A DNA stretch of 64,000 bases from Prevotella sp. 10(H) (GTDB taxonomy: Bacteria > Bacteroidota > Bacteroidia > Bacteroidales > Dysgonomonadaceae). Shown piece by piece: positions 36,547 through 45,165 of the stretch. Made by a program: the position numbers and the translations under genes. Under the pieces are notes generated by a model that saw only the letters and a program-made list of their open reading frames with translations, did not search any database and was not told the origin of the DNA. The DNA lies in assembly GCF_000711235.1 (NCBI RefSeq), contig NZ_JOMI01000009.1:124001-188000 (forward strand), written 5' to 3'. How positions within the stretch are numbered: the first letter of the stretch is position 1; the number at the start of each line of letters is the position of its first letter.

Positions 36547-38031
36547 ATGAGAAAAACGCTTCCAATTATATTAGCATTTTGGGTATTATCTGCCGGATTA
36601 TCAGCACAGGATACCATTATTGTAAGCCTGTCGGATGTTATTCAACGCAGTATATCCAATTCGGTAAATGCAGTTGTAGCACGTAACCAATATAAATCCA
36701 GCTATTGGGGTTACCGCACCTATAAGGCTGAGTTATTACCGGAAGTAATACTGAATACAACCTTGCCTTATTATTCTAAATCATACAACCAATTCCAGAA
36801 TTCTGACGGTACATATACCTATGTAAGTAATGATTACAGCCGTATCGACGGGGGCTTATCCATAAATCAAAATATACCATTCACAGGTGCAACCTTATCT
36901 ATCGAAAGTAGTTTTGAGCGTCTGCAGCAATATGGTAAGGATGGCTCTACACGTTATATGGGTATACCTGCTTCAATCACACTTGAGCAACCTATCTTCG
37001 GATTCAACCGTGTAAAGTGGCTTCAAAAGATAGAACCTGTTAAATTTAAAGAAGCAAGGCAAAAATTGATAGGAGATATGGAAGAAGTGTCTAATACGGC
37101 TATCGAGTACTATTTCAACCTGTTACTGGGGCAAATAAATATGGAAATAGCCCAGCAAAACCTCAAAAACTCAGAAAAGCTGTATACTATAGCAGAGGCC
37201 AAACGCAAAATAGGCCAGATATCCGAAAATGATTTGCTACAGCTAAAAGTATCCTTACTGAAAGCAGAATCCTATCTTACAGATGCACAAGCTTCGCTAA
37301 ACGCCCGCATGTTCCAGTTACGTTCGTTCTTGGGCTACGGTGAAGATGCCATATTAAAACCTATGATACCCGAATCTCTGGCATCCAGACTGCCTGTATT
37401 ATCTTATCCGCAGGTTATAGGGCTGGCTAGAGAAAATAACTCATTCACTCAGAATGTACAGAAAAGAATGCTTGAGGCCTCCCGTAATGTAAGTCAGGCA
37501 AAAGCCGACCGCTGGAATGCAAAACTGTTCCTTTCATTCGGTATGTCGGGGCAAGATGATACTTTCTCCAAGGCATTTAACAGTAACCATTGGAGAAGTA
37601 ACCAGATAGTAAACGTAGGGGTAAAAATCCCAATCCTTGACTGGGGAAAAGGAAAAGGAAAAGTGAAAATAGCTGAAGCTGAAAGAGACGTGGAAAAGTC
37701 GCGGATAGAAAAAGAACAAATGGATTTTAACCAGAATATCTACCTACGTGTGCAAAATTTCAATAGTCAGTCTAAGCAATTGGAACTGGCCAAAGAAACA
37801 GACCTGATAGCCCAGCAGCGTTATAATACATCGATAGAAGCATTTGTACTGGGTAAAATTGATGTTCTCAACCTGAACGATTCGCAGTCGTCGAAAGACG
37901 AAGCACGCCGCAATTATATAGAGCAAATGTATCTGCTTTGGTCATATTACTACCAGATACGCAGCCTTACTCTATATGACTTTATTACCGACAGGGAGAT
38001 AACAACCGATTATGAGAATATAACAAATTGA
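36547..38031 (+). CDS. TolC-family outer-membrane efflux protein
   Basis: The 494-residue outer-membrane channel protein has a signal peptide (about 1-20, ending LSAQ). Two repeats of beta-strand and long helical regions are typical of OEP/TolC proteins, and there are heptad-rich stretches at about 185-260 and 375-430. It should dock with the HlyD-type adaptor at the start of the locus to complete a tripartite export path across both membranes. It is the only outer-membrane channel in the locus. It lies 79 bp after B5 and 111 bp before the response regulator gene. Confidence 0.92.
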   Translation: MRKTLPIILAFWVLSAGLSAQDTIIVSLSDVIQRSISNSVNAVVARNQYKSSYWGYRTYKAELLPEVILNTTLPYYSKSYNQFQNSDGTYTYVSNDYSRIDGGLSINQNIPFTGATLSIESSFERLQQYGKDGSTRYMGIPASITLEQPIFGFNRVKWLQKIEPVKFKEARQKLIGDMEEVSNTAIEYYFNLLLGQINMEIAQQNLKNSEKLYTIAEAKRKIGQISENDLLQLKVSLLKAESYLTDAQASLNARMFQLRSFLGYGEDAILKPMIPESLASRLPVLSYPQVIGLARENNSFTQNVQKRMLEASRNVSQAKADRWNAKLFLSFGMSGQDDTFSKAFNSNHWRSNQIVNVGVKIPILDWGKGKGKVKIAEAERDVEKSRIEKEQMDFNQNIYLRVQNFNSQSKQLELAKETDLIAQQRYNTSIEAFVLGKIDVLNLNDSQSSKDEARRNYIEQMYLLWSYYYQIRSLTLYDFITDREITTDYENITN

Positions 38032-38082
38032 TTTCGTAGTCTCTACTATCAAAAAATATTGAAAACTCCTAACATTTGTCAC

Positions 38083-38106
38083 TTTTCGCCCCTTGTCCGG
38101 TGAAAA
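38083..38106. promoter_or_regulatory. Imperfect inverted repeat upstream of the response regulator
   Basis: TTTTCGCC (38083-38090) and GGTGAAAA (38099-38106) form 8-bp arms with one G-T pair. The spacer CCTTGTCC and following GG include a TTGTCCG segment similar to the half-site of the palindrome at 21694-21715. It is a possible autoregulatory site, weakly supported. Confidence 0.3.
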
Positions 38107-38142
38107 TAACTATATTTATCGAACGAAAAGATATAAAGCCCT

Positions 38143-39501
38143 ATGATACTGATTTGTGACGATGATGTCGCTATACGTTCTTCATTAACTCTTGTTCTGA
38201 AACGGGCAGGATATGAAACTACAAATGTGTCTTCTCCGCAGGAAGCAATAAATTTCGTCCGCACCACTATACCCGATCTCATCATAATGGATATGAACTA
38301 TACCAAAGGAACCAGTGGTGAAGAAGGACTTACTCTGCTGCGGCAGGTGAAAGTGTTTGTTCCCGATGTACCTGTAATACTGATTACGGCATGGGGATCG
38401 ATCAATCTGGCTGTGAAAGGAATACAGGCAGGCGCATTCGATTTTGTGACTAAACCATGGAATAACCTCGCCCTGTTGAATACTATACAAACAGCTCTCC
38501 AGCTGAAAGAAGAAAACAGGAATGAAATAAAATCGGGAGAAAAAGATGAAATAAAAGTTTTCCGTAGCGATAAAATAATAGGAAAATCACCCTTATTGCA
38601 GAACGTTTTCAATACGATTTCGCGAATAGCAAAGACCAATGCATCAGTACTCATAACAGGAGAAAGCGGTACGGGAAAAGAACTTATAGCAGAAGCCATA
38701 CACGAAAACAGCAACCGCAATAAAAATCCTTTTGTAAAGGTAAATCTCGGAGGTATTTCACAATCTTTGTTCGAAAGCGAAATGTTCGGCCATAAGAAAG
38801 GAGCCTTTACCGATGCGCATTACGATAGGGTAGGGCGCTTCGAACTCGCCAATAAAGGAAGTATCTTTCTGGACGAAATAGGCGAACTGGATGCCGCCTG
38901 TCAGGTAAAACTATTAAGGGTATTACAGGATAAAACATTCGAATCGCTGGGCGACAGCAAACAAAAGCAGGTAGACGTCAGGGTTATAAGCGCTACAAAC
39001 CGAAATCTGGCGGAAATGGTATCGAAAGGGTTGTTTCGCGAAGACTTATTTTATCGTATAAACCTGATAACAATACGCGTGCCTGCCTTGCGTGAACGGA
39101 TAGAAGACATACCGCTGCTTGTCGATCATTTTACCAAAAAACAGCAGGAGATAAACGGAATGGATAATATAGAAATATCTTCGGATGCTATAGAATATCT
39201 CAAACGCCTGCCCTATCCCGGAAATATACGCGAACTGAAAAATCTGGTCGACAGAGTTATCCTCGTATCTGGTAAAAGCCTGATAACCGATAAGGACTTT
39301 AAGGAACAATATACTGAAATACCAAGCTCTTCCACCATGTCCGATTCAATCTATCCGTTGGATGAACTGGAAAAAAACATGATATTAAAAGCAATCGAAT
39401 TATACGGAAATAATCATTCGAAAGTAGCTATAGCACTCGGCCTTACACGTCAAGCGCTTTACCGGCGAATGGAAAAGTATGGTATAAACAGCGGACAATA
39501 A
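38143..39501 (+). CDS. NtrC-family sigma-54-dependent response regulator
   Basis: The 452-residue regulator has a receiver domain (1-118) with acidic pocket DDD at 6-8, phospho-acceptor Asp50 and Lys104. The sigma-54-activating AAA+ domain follows, with Walker A GESGTGKE at 173-180, the sigma-54 contact loop GAFTDA at 220-225 and Walker B FLDEIGE near 242-248. A Fis-type helix-turn-helix (SKVAIALGLTRQALYRRM) closes the C-terminus. Its kinase gene starts 4 bp downstream. It probably controls the efflux operon from an upstream site; the 21694-21715 palindrome is the candidate. Confidence 0.94.
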   Translation: MILICDDDVAIRSSLTLVLKRAGYETTNVSSPQEAINFVRTTIPDLIIMDMNYTKGTSGEEGLTLLRQVKVFVPDVPVILITAWGSINLAVKGIQAGAFDFVTKPWNNLALLNTIQTALQLKEENRNEIKSGEKDEIKVFRSDKIIGKSPLLQNVFNTISRIAKTNASVLITGESGTGKELIAEAIHENSNRNKNPFVKVNLGGISQSLFESEMFGHKKGAFTDAHYDRVGRFELANKGSIFLDEIGELDAACQVKLLRVLQDKTFESLGDSKQKQVDVRVISATNRNLAEMVSKGLFREDLFYRINLITIRVPALRERIEDIPLLVDHFTKKQQEINGMDNIEISSDAIEYLKRLPYPGNIRELKNLVDRVILVSGKSLITDKDFKEQYTEIPSSSTMSDSIYPLDELEKNMILKAIELYGNNHSKVAIALGLTRQALYRRMEKYGINSGQ

Positions 39502-39505
39502 GCCT

Positions 39506-40855
39506 ATGAAATCAAAGATTCTATTCTGGTTATTGGCTATCTTAGTATTTGGGGCACTCCTTTCCATTGGTGTAGTTTATTATAAGACAGATATATATAA
39601 TTACATGATAATAAACGGGGTGGTATATTATAAGGCCAACCCTTATCAGTTCCTGATGATTGAAGGAATCGCTATCCTGGCTGTTATACTCTTCATTATC
39701 ATGTATTACAGGCTTATAAAACCGTATAAGATAATTTCCGATGGAATGGAATTACTTAAAGGACAGGATTTTTCGACCCGTTTAAGACCTATATCCGACA
39801 GTGAGGCTAATAAACTTATCGAAATCTTCAATAAAATGATGGATCAGCTGAAGGAAGAACGCCTGCAGGTAAGAGAGAAGAATCATTTTCTGGATTTGCT
39901 TATTCAGGCATCCCCTCAGGGGGTAATCATCCTTGATTTTGATGATAATATATCTGAAATCAATCCTTCAGGAGTTCGTCTGCTTGATATAAAAAATAAA
40001 AATGGAGTGATAGGAAAAAAGCTATCCCTGTCGGGGATAAGCATCGGTGCACAATTGGAAACTTTAAAGCCTAACGAAGATGTAGTTATCAGGAGTTCGG
40101 GTATCACCATGTACCGCTGTGTACGTTCTTCGTTCATTGACAGAGGCTTTTCACACCCGTTTATCCTCATCGAAGAACTTACACATGAACTGTTGGAAAT
40201 AGAAAAAAAATCGTACGAAAATATCATTCGCATGATGGCTCATGAAGTAAACAATTCGGTAGGTGCTGTAAGTTCAACACTGAATGTTATCTCAGATATA
40301 CTGAAACAAAACGAAAATAATGAATTATCAGACGTTCTTCCGGCTGTGGATGCTTCTTTCGACCGCTGTAACCATTTAAGCCACTTTATAAGTAACTTTG
40401 CCGATGTGGTTAAAATACCTGAGCCGGTCGTTGCCGATACCAGCCTGAATGAACTTGCCCGTTCGGTTGATGCACTTACATGCCTCGAATGCAAAAACCG
40501 AAATATCGAGTTTAAATTGGATTTAACGGGAGATCGCAATCTTGTGCGTATAGATGGTATACAATTCGAACAAGTGCTTGTAAACATCGTTAAAAACGCT
40601 TATGAGGCTATTGGAGAGAACGGAAAGATAAGAATAGTTACTAAATCGCATCCTTTATCGATCTCTATAGAAAACAACGGCCCGGAAATACCAAATGAAG
40701 TAAAACTGAAATTATTCACGCCTTTCTTTACTACCAAAGCATCCGGACAGGGAATAGGACTGATGTTTGTACGCGAAGTACTGATAAACCACAATTGCAA
40801 ATTCGATCTGAAATCCGAAAACGGATGGACTAAATTCGATATCTATTTCCCCTAA
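39506..40855 (+). CDS. Membrane sensor histidine kinase, NtrY/NtrB-like
   Basis: The 449-residue kinase has two TM helices (about 7-25 and 50-68) around a short periplasmic loop of about 25 residues. A linker, possibly HAMP, follows (about 70-122), then a PAS-like domain (about 125-225). The H-box MMAHEVNNSVGAV carries His246. The ATPase domain has the N-box NIVKNAYEAI and the G-box GQGIGLMFV. The tiny periplasmic part suggests it senses through the membrane or from the cytoplasm. It partners with the response regulator 4 bp upstream. Confidence 0.93.
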   Translation: MKSKILFWLLAILVFGALLSIGVVYYKTDIYNYMIINGVVYYKANPYQFLMIEGIAILAVILFIIMYYRLIKPYKIISDGMELLKGQDFSTRLRPISDSEANKLIEIFNKMMDQLKEERLQVREKNHFLDLLIQASPQGVIILDFDDNISEINPSGVRLLDIKNKNGVIGKKLSLSGISIGAQLETLKPNEDVVIRSSGITMYRCVRSSFIDRGFSHPFILIEELTHELLEIEKKSYENIIRMMAHEVNNSVGAVSSTLNVISDILKQNENNELSDVLPAVDASFDRCNHLSHFISNFADVVKIPEPVVADTSLNELARSVDALTCLECKNRNIEFKLDLTGDRNLVRIDGIQFEQVLVNIVKNAYEAIGENGKIRIVTKSHPLSISIENNGPEIPNEVKLKLFTPFFTTKASGQGIGLMFVREVLINHNCKFDLKSENGWTKFDIYFP

Positions 40856-40870
40856 TACCGCTTTCTTAAG

Positions 40871-40906
40871 TTAATATAAAACAAAAGAGCACCAGGTCTG
40901 GTACTC
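40871..40906 (-). terminator. Intrinsic terminator of the putative small RNA
   Basis: The stem GAGTACCAG/CTGGTGCTC has a 2-nt apical gap and one mismatch. Read on the minus strand it is followed by TTTTGTTTTAT. It could also end transcripts from the TPR-AraC gene that stops at 41072. Confidence 0.75.
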
Positions 40907-40966
40907 TCGAGGGCTTTGTTTTGTGTAGTTTCTGTATGTAATAAGATTGGGTAGTCCGGCTTTGTA
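40875..40966 (-). ncRNA. Putative small RNA, about 90 nt
   Basis: On the minus strand a -7 box TACTTTTG (40972-40979) is followed about 7 nt later by a presumed start near 40966. About 85-90 nt further on is a strong intrinsic terminator: GAGTACCAG-AC-CTGGTGCTC (40887-40906) followed by TTTTGTTTT. There is no open frame of useful size. The element lies between the convergent histidine kinase and TPR-AraC genes. The ends are estimates from motif positions. I cannot match it to a named RNA family. Confidence 0.5.
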
Positions 40967-40971
40967 TAATA

Positions 40972-40979
40972 CAAAAGTA
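40972..40979 (-). promoter_or_regulatory. -7 promoter box of the putative small RNA
   Basis: TACTTTTG on the minus strand matches TAnnTTTG and has no protein gene downstream of it before the terminator. No clear -33 element is visible. Confidence 0.5.
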
Positions 40980-41071
40980 TATCACGAATTCTGCATATTC
41001 GTTAACATTTATAATTCTTAACCACAAGTTTTAAATTTAATTTTCAATGAACTTATAATCAATTATTTAAA

Positions 41072-42928
41072 TCATTGATCAGATTCATTTTTTATTTTGT
41101 TGTTCCGGAAATCGGAAGGAGTAAGACCAGTCACTTTTTTGAAAGATTGATAAAATGTTGTACGGTTGCTAAAACCTACTTCGAGTGCAATAGCATCCAA
41201 AGATATCAGGTCGGATTTCTCATCAGACATTATTTTGATAGCCTCTTTAATCCTGTATTCATTAATAAATGTATTGAAATTCTTGCCCGTAGTTTTATTA
41301 ATCGCTTTAGACATGTAATTCCTGTTTACATTCATTTGTTTTGATAATACTTCGAGAGTAAGGTCTAAATCTTTATATATCTTTTCTTTCTTTATCAGAT
41401 CATGAACTTTCTGAATCAGCTGTATATCTTCTTCATCAGGCTCATTACCAGCATCATCAACTTCTTCTTCCGTTGCAGAAGATACATCATCCTCTTCTTT
41501 TATTCTAACTGTTGCAACAGGATGATACGATTCAAACACCGGATTGGTTGCCGCCCAGTCCTGATTTTTCAATACAAGCGCCTGATAAGCTATTTTGCTT
41601 TTCCGGTACAATAATGCGATTACAAGGAGTATCAATGAGATAAAGCATATAACACCTATACTAAAAAGAAGCTTTTGCCTGTAATTTTCTTCTTTTATTT
41701 TAAGTTCCTCATCTTTCGCATAAGTTTCTGCTTCAAAAAGCTCTTGTTCTGCCCGCAGGATATGGAGGCTATTATATTTATCGAGGAATCGTTTATGAGC
41801 TACCAATGACGAATCAAGGTAGGCTTTAGTCATTTTATTGTCGCGTATTTTAAAATAATACTTGCAGATAACCGGATACAATAATCTTTCAAGGTCATGA
41901 TAATCAGACTTCTCGATGTAAAGAAGTGTAGAATCTATCATACTTTTGGCCTTCCTCACATCATCTTTTTCGATATAACATTGCGCAAGACCTAGTGAAC
42001 CGTATGAAGCAGAACGGTAATCGTAGTCTAATAGTGTACGGGCAATACTTGCTTCAAAATATGGTATGGCTTTATCGTATTGTTCCCTCAGAATAAGGCT
42101 GTGTCCAAGGTTGCACAAAGAAATAGCATCGTGTAAAGATTTATCTTTTACAACATCTTCATTGGCAAATGCCGACCTGAAATAATACTCGGCAGAGTCG
42201 ATCTGCCCTTTCAGATTATAATAAGTACCAAGCGTATTTCGTGCTTTTATATTCGACCGGTCGTAAAAATATTTCGAGGGCTTCATCGCCTTACGGAGAT
42301 AAGGTATCGCCTTTTCATAGTCCCTGAAAAAAAAGTAAGCCTCCCCTATTTTGAAATATATGCGTCCTTTATCGGGATATTGATCGTCCGTCGCTTTCTG
42401 TAAAATCTTATCTATTAATCCTATTTGATGGAATGCTTTGGCATACTTCATAGACGACCAGTAGATATCGAAAACAGATACCATGCTTCTCAATTGCATA
42501 GTGATGTTATTCTCCTCTTCTGCTTTGTTTACGATAGCCTGCATCTTTTTTACCTTCGTCTTTAATTCGTATTCATTATCATCCGGCAATGAAAGTACAG
42601 CTACAAAGTCAGCTTCATTCTCGAGTTCGTTGCTTTCATAGATCTTTGCTACCTGCCGCATTTTTGATACCTCATAGTCTTTTTTGTCATCTGGGAGATA
42701 CTGGAAAACTTCTTCGTAGTATTCATACATATCATCCAGTATTGGCAGATACCCTTTGCAGGCATAGTTAGCAAAGACTGTATCGGAATTATAATAAATC
42801 GTTTTATCATATTTCTCGATATAGGCGCTATCAGTAGTGTTCCCGTTAATTACGAGAGCAGAGAAAGAAAAAAAGAAGAATAGTAAAGTTTTTTTTAATG
42901 TAAATTTGTGCATCGATTCAGTGTACAT
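41072..42928 (-). CDS. TPR-containing membrane regulator with C-terminal AraC DNA-binding domain
   Basis: The 618-residue protein has an N-terminal signal or anchor helix (about 12-28) and a periplasmic region with several TPR-like repeats (about 170-380, for example DYEKAIPYLRKAMK and QYDKAIPYFEASI). A TM helix lies near 425-447, then an acidic linker, then an AraC-type helix-turn-helix ending GLTPSDFRNNK. This architecture, common in Bacteroidetes, joins periplasmic sensing to DNA binding in one chain. The signal and targets are unknown. The start could be Met1 or Met6; nothing decides between them. Confidence 0.88.
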   Translation of the reverse strand: MYTESMHKFTLKKTLLFFFFSFSALVINGNTTDSAYIEKYDKTIYYNSDTVFANYACKGYLPILDDMYEYYEEVFQYLPDDKKDYEVSKMRQVAKIYESNELENEADFVAVLSLPDDNEYELKTKVKKMQAIVNKAEEENNITMQLRSMVSVFDIYWSSMKYAKAFHQIGLIDKILQKATDDQYPDKGRIYFKIGEAYFFFRDYEKAIPYLRKAMKPSKYFYDRSNIKARNTLGTYYNLKGQIDSAEYYFRSAFANEDVVKDKSLHDAISLCNLGHSLILREQYDKAIPYFEASIARTLLDYDYRSASYGSLGLAQCYIEKDDVRKAKSMIDSTLLYIEKSDYHDLERLLYPVICKYYFKIRDNKMTKAYLDSSLVAHKRFLDKYNSLHILRAEQELFEAETYAKDEELKIKEENYRQKLLFSIGVICFISLILLVIALLYRKSKIAYQALVLKNQDWAATNPVFESYHPVATVRIKEEDDVSSATEEEVDDAGNEPDEEDIQLIQKVHDLIKKEKIYKDLDLTLEVLSKQMNVNRNYMSKAINKTTGKNFNTFINEYRIKEAIKIMSDEKSDLISLDAIALEVGFSNRTTFYQSFKKVTGLTPSDFRNNKIKNESDQ

Positions 42929-43110
42929 TCTCCAACATACGTCAGGTAGTTTATATAAGTCTCAAAAACAGTGTAATATATAACAAATATTTTATTATTT
43001 AATATAAAAAAACCTATTATTTATTTAAATTGTCTTTATTATACATTTATTAAAGCTTAATAAAAGAAAAAAAGCATTGAACCGCTGCTCTTTTGTAAAA
43101 TAAGTTAATA

Positions 43111-43761
43111 TTACTCTAAATAAGCTTTAACAACTTCTTTGTCCGAAAAGTCGGAAATGACTGCATAAGTATAATCTTTCAGGAAATCGGCGGGTAAAGT
43201 TGTAGCTATACCTATCACTCTCATAAAAGCATATGTAGCCGCTTTGATCCCGGTAAAAGAGTCTTCGAAAACGGCGCATTCGGAGGAAAGGACTCCAAGA
43301 TTATTTTTTGCCAATACATAGCCCATAGGGTCGGGTTTACCTTTTTTTATACTGTCGGAAGTTATGATAGTATCGAAAGTATCTTCCAGCGATAACTGAC
43401 TGAGAGCTACTCTCACTTTACTGGCCGGAGAACTGGTTACCAAACCTACCCTATAGCCTTCTTTCTTTAGATATGCTATGAATTCCAATACTCCCGGAAT
43501 AACTTTTTTAGTATAATCAATAGATTGCTCCATATCGAAACAAGCCTTTCTTATTGCTAGTTTCTCTTCGGCGGAAGAAATGGCAAAGTAAAGTTCTATA
43601 ACGGAATTGAGAGTCATACCCTTGATTACAGCCGGAAAATTTTCTATTTTGATTTCATTTTCCAAAGCAATCTTATTCCAGAATTTGTCATATTCACGCT
43701 CTGTATCGACTACTACTCCGTCCAAACCAAATAAAATGGTGCTGATCTTACTTTTTGTCAT
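43111..43761 (-). CDS. HAD-superfamily protein lacking the nucleophile Asp
   Basis: The 216-residue protein follows the beta-phosphoglucomutase/phosphatase-like HAD layout. Motif II is in VGLVTSSPAS (103-112), the motif III Lys in KKGKPDP (Lys142) and the motif IV ED pair at Glu166-Asp167. Motif I, normally DxDGV, reads FGLDGVVVDT: Gly12 (codon GGT, 43726-43728) replaces the nucleophile Asp, while the acid/base Asp14 is kept. The chain is otherwise intact. By family knowledge, phosphoryl transfer should be abolished or strongly impaired. It stands alone on the minus strand. Confidence 0.83.
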   Translation of the reverse strand: MTKSKISTILFGLDGVVVDTEREYDKFWNKIALENEIKIENFPAVIKGMTLNSVIELYFAISSAEEKLAIRKACFDMEQSIDYTKKVIPGVLEFIAYLKKEGYRVGLVTSSPASKVRVALSQLSLEDTFDTIITSDSIKKGKPDPMGYVLAKNNLGVLSSECAVFEDSFTGIKAATYAFMRVIGIATTLPADFLKDYTYAVISDFSDKEVVKAYLE

Positions 43762-43852
43762 TTCTTCTAATCATATATCATTATTACTCAACACTAAGAC
43801 AGACAAAGTAAAGTATTTTTTTTCTCCCAGCAAATTCATATTAAATAAAAAA

Positions 43853-43873
43853 GAGGGATAATGATTACCCCTC
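43853..43873 (-). terminator. Intrinsic terminator of the M48 peptidase gene
   Basis: GAGGGATAAT (43853-43862) pairs with ATTACCCCTC (43864-43873), with one wobble pair in the transcript. On the minus strand it is followed by TTTTTTATTT. Confidence 0.75.
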
Positions 43874-43899
43874 CTTTTCATTATGTAATAAATAATGTA

Positions 43900-44679
43900 T
43901 TATTTTTTCTTTTCCAGCCTTTCTGCTCTCTTTCCGCTTTCAGGGTGAGTAGAGAAAAGTTGTCTTACCTTACTTTTATCTACATTTGCATCATCCTGTA
44001 ATTTTTGGATAACGCGTAGGGCAGATGCCATTGCTTGCGGGTCTTTACCACATTTTTTCAATAGTTCATAGCCATAATCATCAGCTGCATATTCTGCTTT
44101 TTGCGAAAATTGAGCACCAGCCAGAGCTTCACCCAACTCACCTAGCTGTGAATCCGTAAGTGCAGCAGCCGTACCGCCTGTAGAACCTACTGCATCTTTC
44201 AGTGCAGATGTAAGCAGTGCTTTCTTGAAAGCGTCTTTAGAATCTTTATTTACGATATGTCCTATTTCATGGCCGATTATACCCAATATTTCATCATCTG
44301 TCATCAACTCCATTAACCCTGCAAAAACACGAATACTGCCGTTAGCACAGGCAAAGGCATTCTGGTCTACTACAAAATAAGATTTGATATCAAGACCTTT
44401 TCTTTCACTTTCAGGGATCTCAGCTACTATTTTTTCGAGGCGCTGAGCGAAGCCGCTTCTTTTAGGGCCTTCATCAGTTGAATTACAAACCGGATTGTGT
44501 TCGTCCATCCAGTCGATGTATTCCTGACAATACTGTGCTATCTCTGCATCAGATACTGTTAAGGCTCTTGCAGTTTTTTTGGCTGCATCGATGTGTTTTG
44601 TGTTTAGTTTACCGAATTGTGCATTTACTGTAAAGCTGCAAGATAGTATCAAGGCCAGCGCAAGTAGTAGTTTTTTCAT
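43900..44679 (-). CDS. M48-family metallopeptidase, exported
   Basis: The 259-residue zinc peptidase has a signal peptide (about 1-20, ending VNA-Q) and the catalytic HEIGH motif at 137-141. A downstream region (EYAADDYGYELL) supplies the third zinc ligand. M48 members related to LoiP and BepA act in the periplasm or at the outer membrane in protein quality control; the substrate here is unknown. The protein is close to the length of other short M48 lipoprotein-type peptidases, but it lacks a lipobox. A terminator follows at 43853-43873. Confidence 0.9.
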   Translation of the reverse strand: MKKLLLALALILSCSFTVNAQFGKLNTKHIDAAKKTARALTVSDAEIAQYCQEYIDWMDEHNPVCNSTDEGPKRSGFAQRLEKIVAEIPESERKGLDIKSYFVVDQNAFACANGSIRVFAGLMELMTDDEILGIIGHEIGHIVNKDSKDAFKKALLTSALKDAVGSTGGTAAALTDSQLGELGEALAGAQFSQKAEYAADDYGYELLKKCGKDPQAMASALRVIQKLQDDANVDKSKVRQLFSTHPESGKRAERLEKKK

Positions 44680-44716
44680 AAAAAATTAATGTTTGAGTTA
44701 ATATTTAAATTACTTG

Positions 44717-45145
44717 TCAACTTTTTTCGAGATGAAGTATAGGGTATCCCTTACCCTCTCCATCGTATTCGTCGCGACCGACTTCTTTAAATCCGAAGTG
44801 GTAGTAAAAATTCAAAGCCTGCGTATTTTGTTCATTTACATCGACATGTATGGCATGCAGTTTATTCACTGCGTAGTCGAGAAGTATCTTTCCTATGCCC
44901 GTGCCCCTGCTTTCATTATCTACAAAAAGCATTTCTATACTATCATCGTCAACACCGAGAAATGCCTTGATAACACCTTTATCATCCGTATATTTAAACA
45001 AATCTACATGCTGAAAATAGATAGGGATATGCCGTTTGTAGAATTCAAAATCTTCGTCTGACAAGAAATCATGAGTAGCTTTTACAGCGCTTTCCCATAT
45101 TGCTATCAATGCAGGGTAATCTTTTTTGTCTGCCGGACTAATCAT
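44717..45145 (-). CDS. GNAT-family N-acetyltransferase
   Basis: The 142-residue (from ATG 45145) acetyltransferase starts MISPADKKDYPALIAIWESAV, as in many GNATs. The acetyl-CoA loop is ESRGTGIGKILL (about 78-89), and the C-terminal NFYYHFGFKEV is typical. An alternative TTG at 45169 overlaps the upstream glycosyltransferase stop (TTGA) and would add eight residues; ATG is preferred for its fit to the family. It is probably co-transcribed with the glycosyltransferase upstream. The substrate is unknown. Confidence 0.88.
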   Translation of the reverse strand: MISPADKKDYPALIAIWESAVKATHDFLSDEDFEFYKRHIPIYFQHVDLFKYTDDKGVIKAFLGVDDDSIEMLFVDNESRGTGIGKILLDYAVNKLHAIHVDVNEQNTQALNFYYHFGFKEVGRDEYDGEGKGYPILHLEKS

Positions 45146-45165
45146 ATCATATAATTTTTTAGTAT

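Noticed and set aside
40887-40906. Plus-strand terminator for the histidine kinase gene
   Set aside because: The hairpin is symmetric, but the T-rich tail is only on the minus-strand side; on the plus strand it is followed by TCGAGGGC, so it is called for the minus strand.
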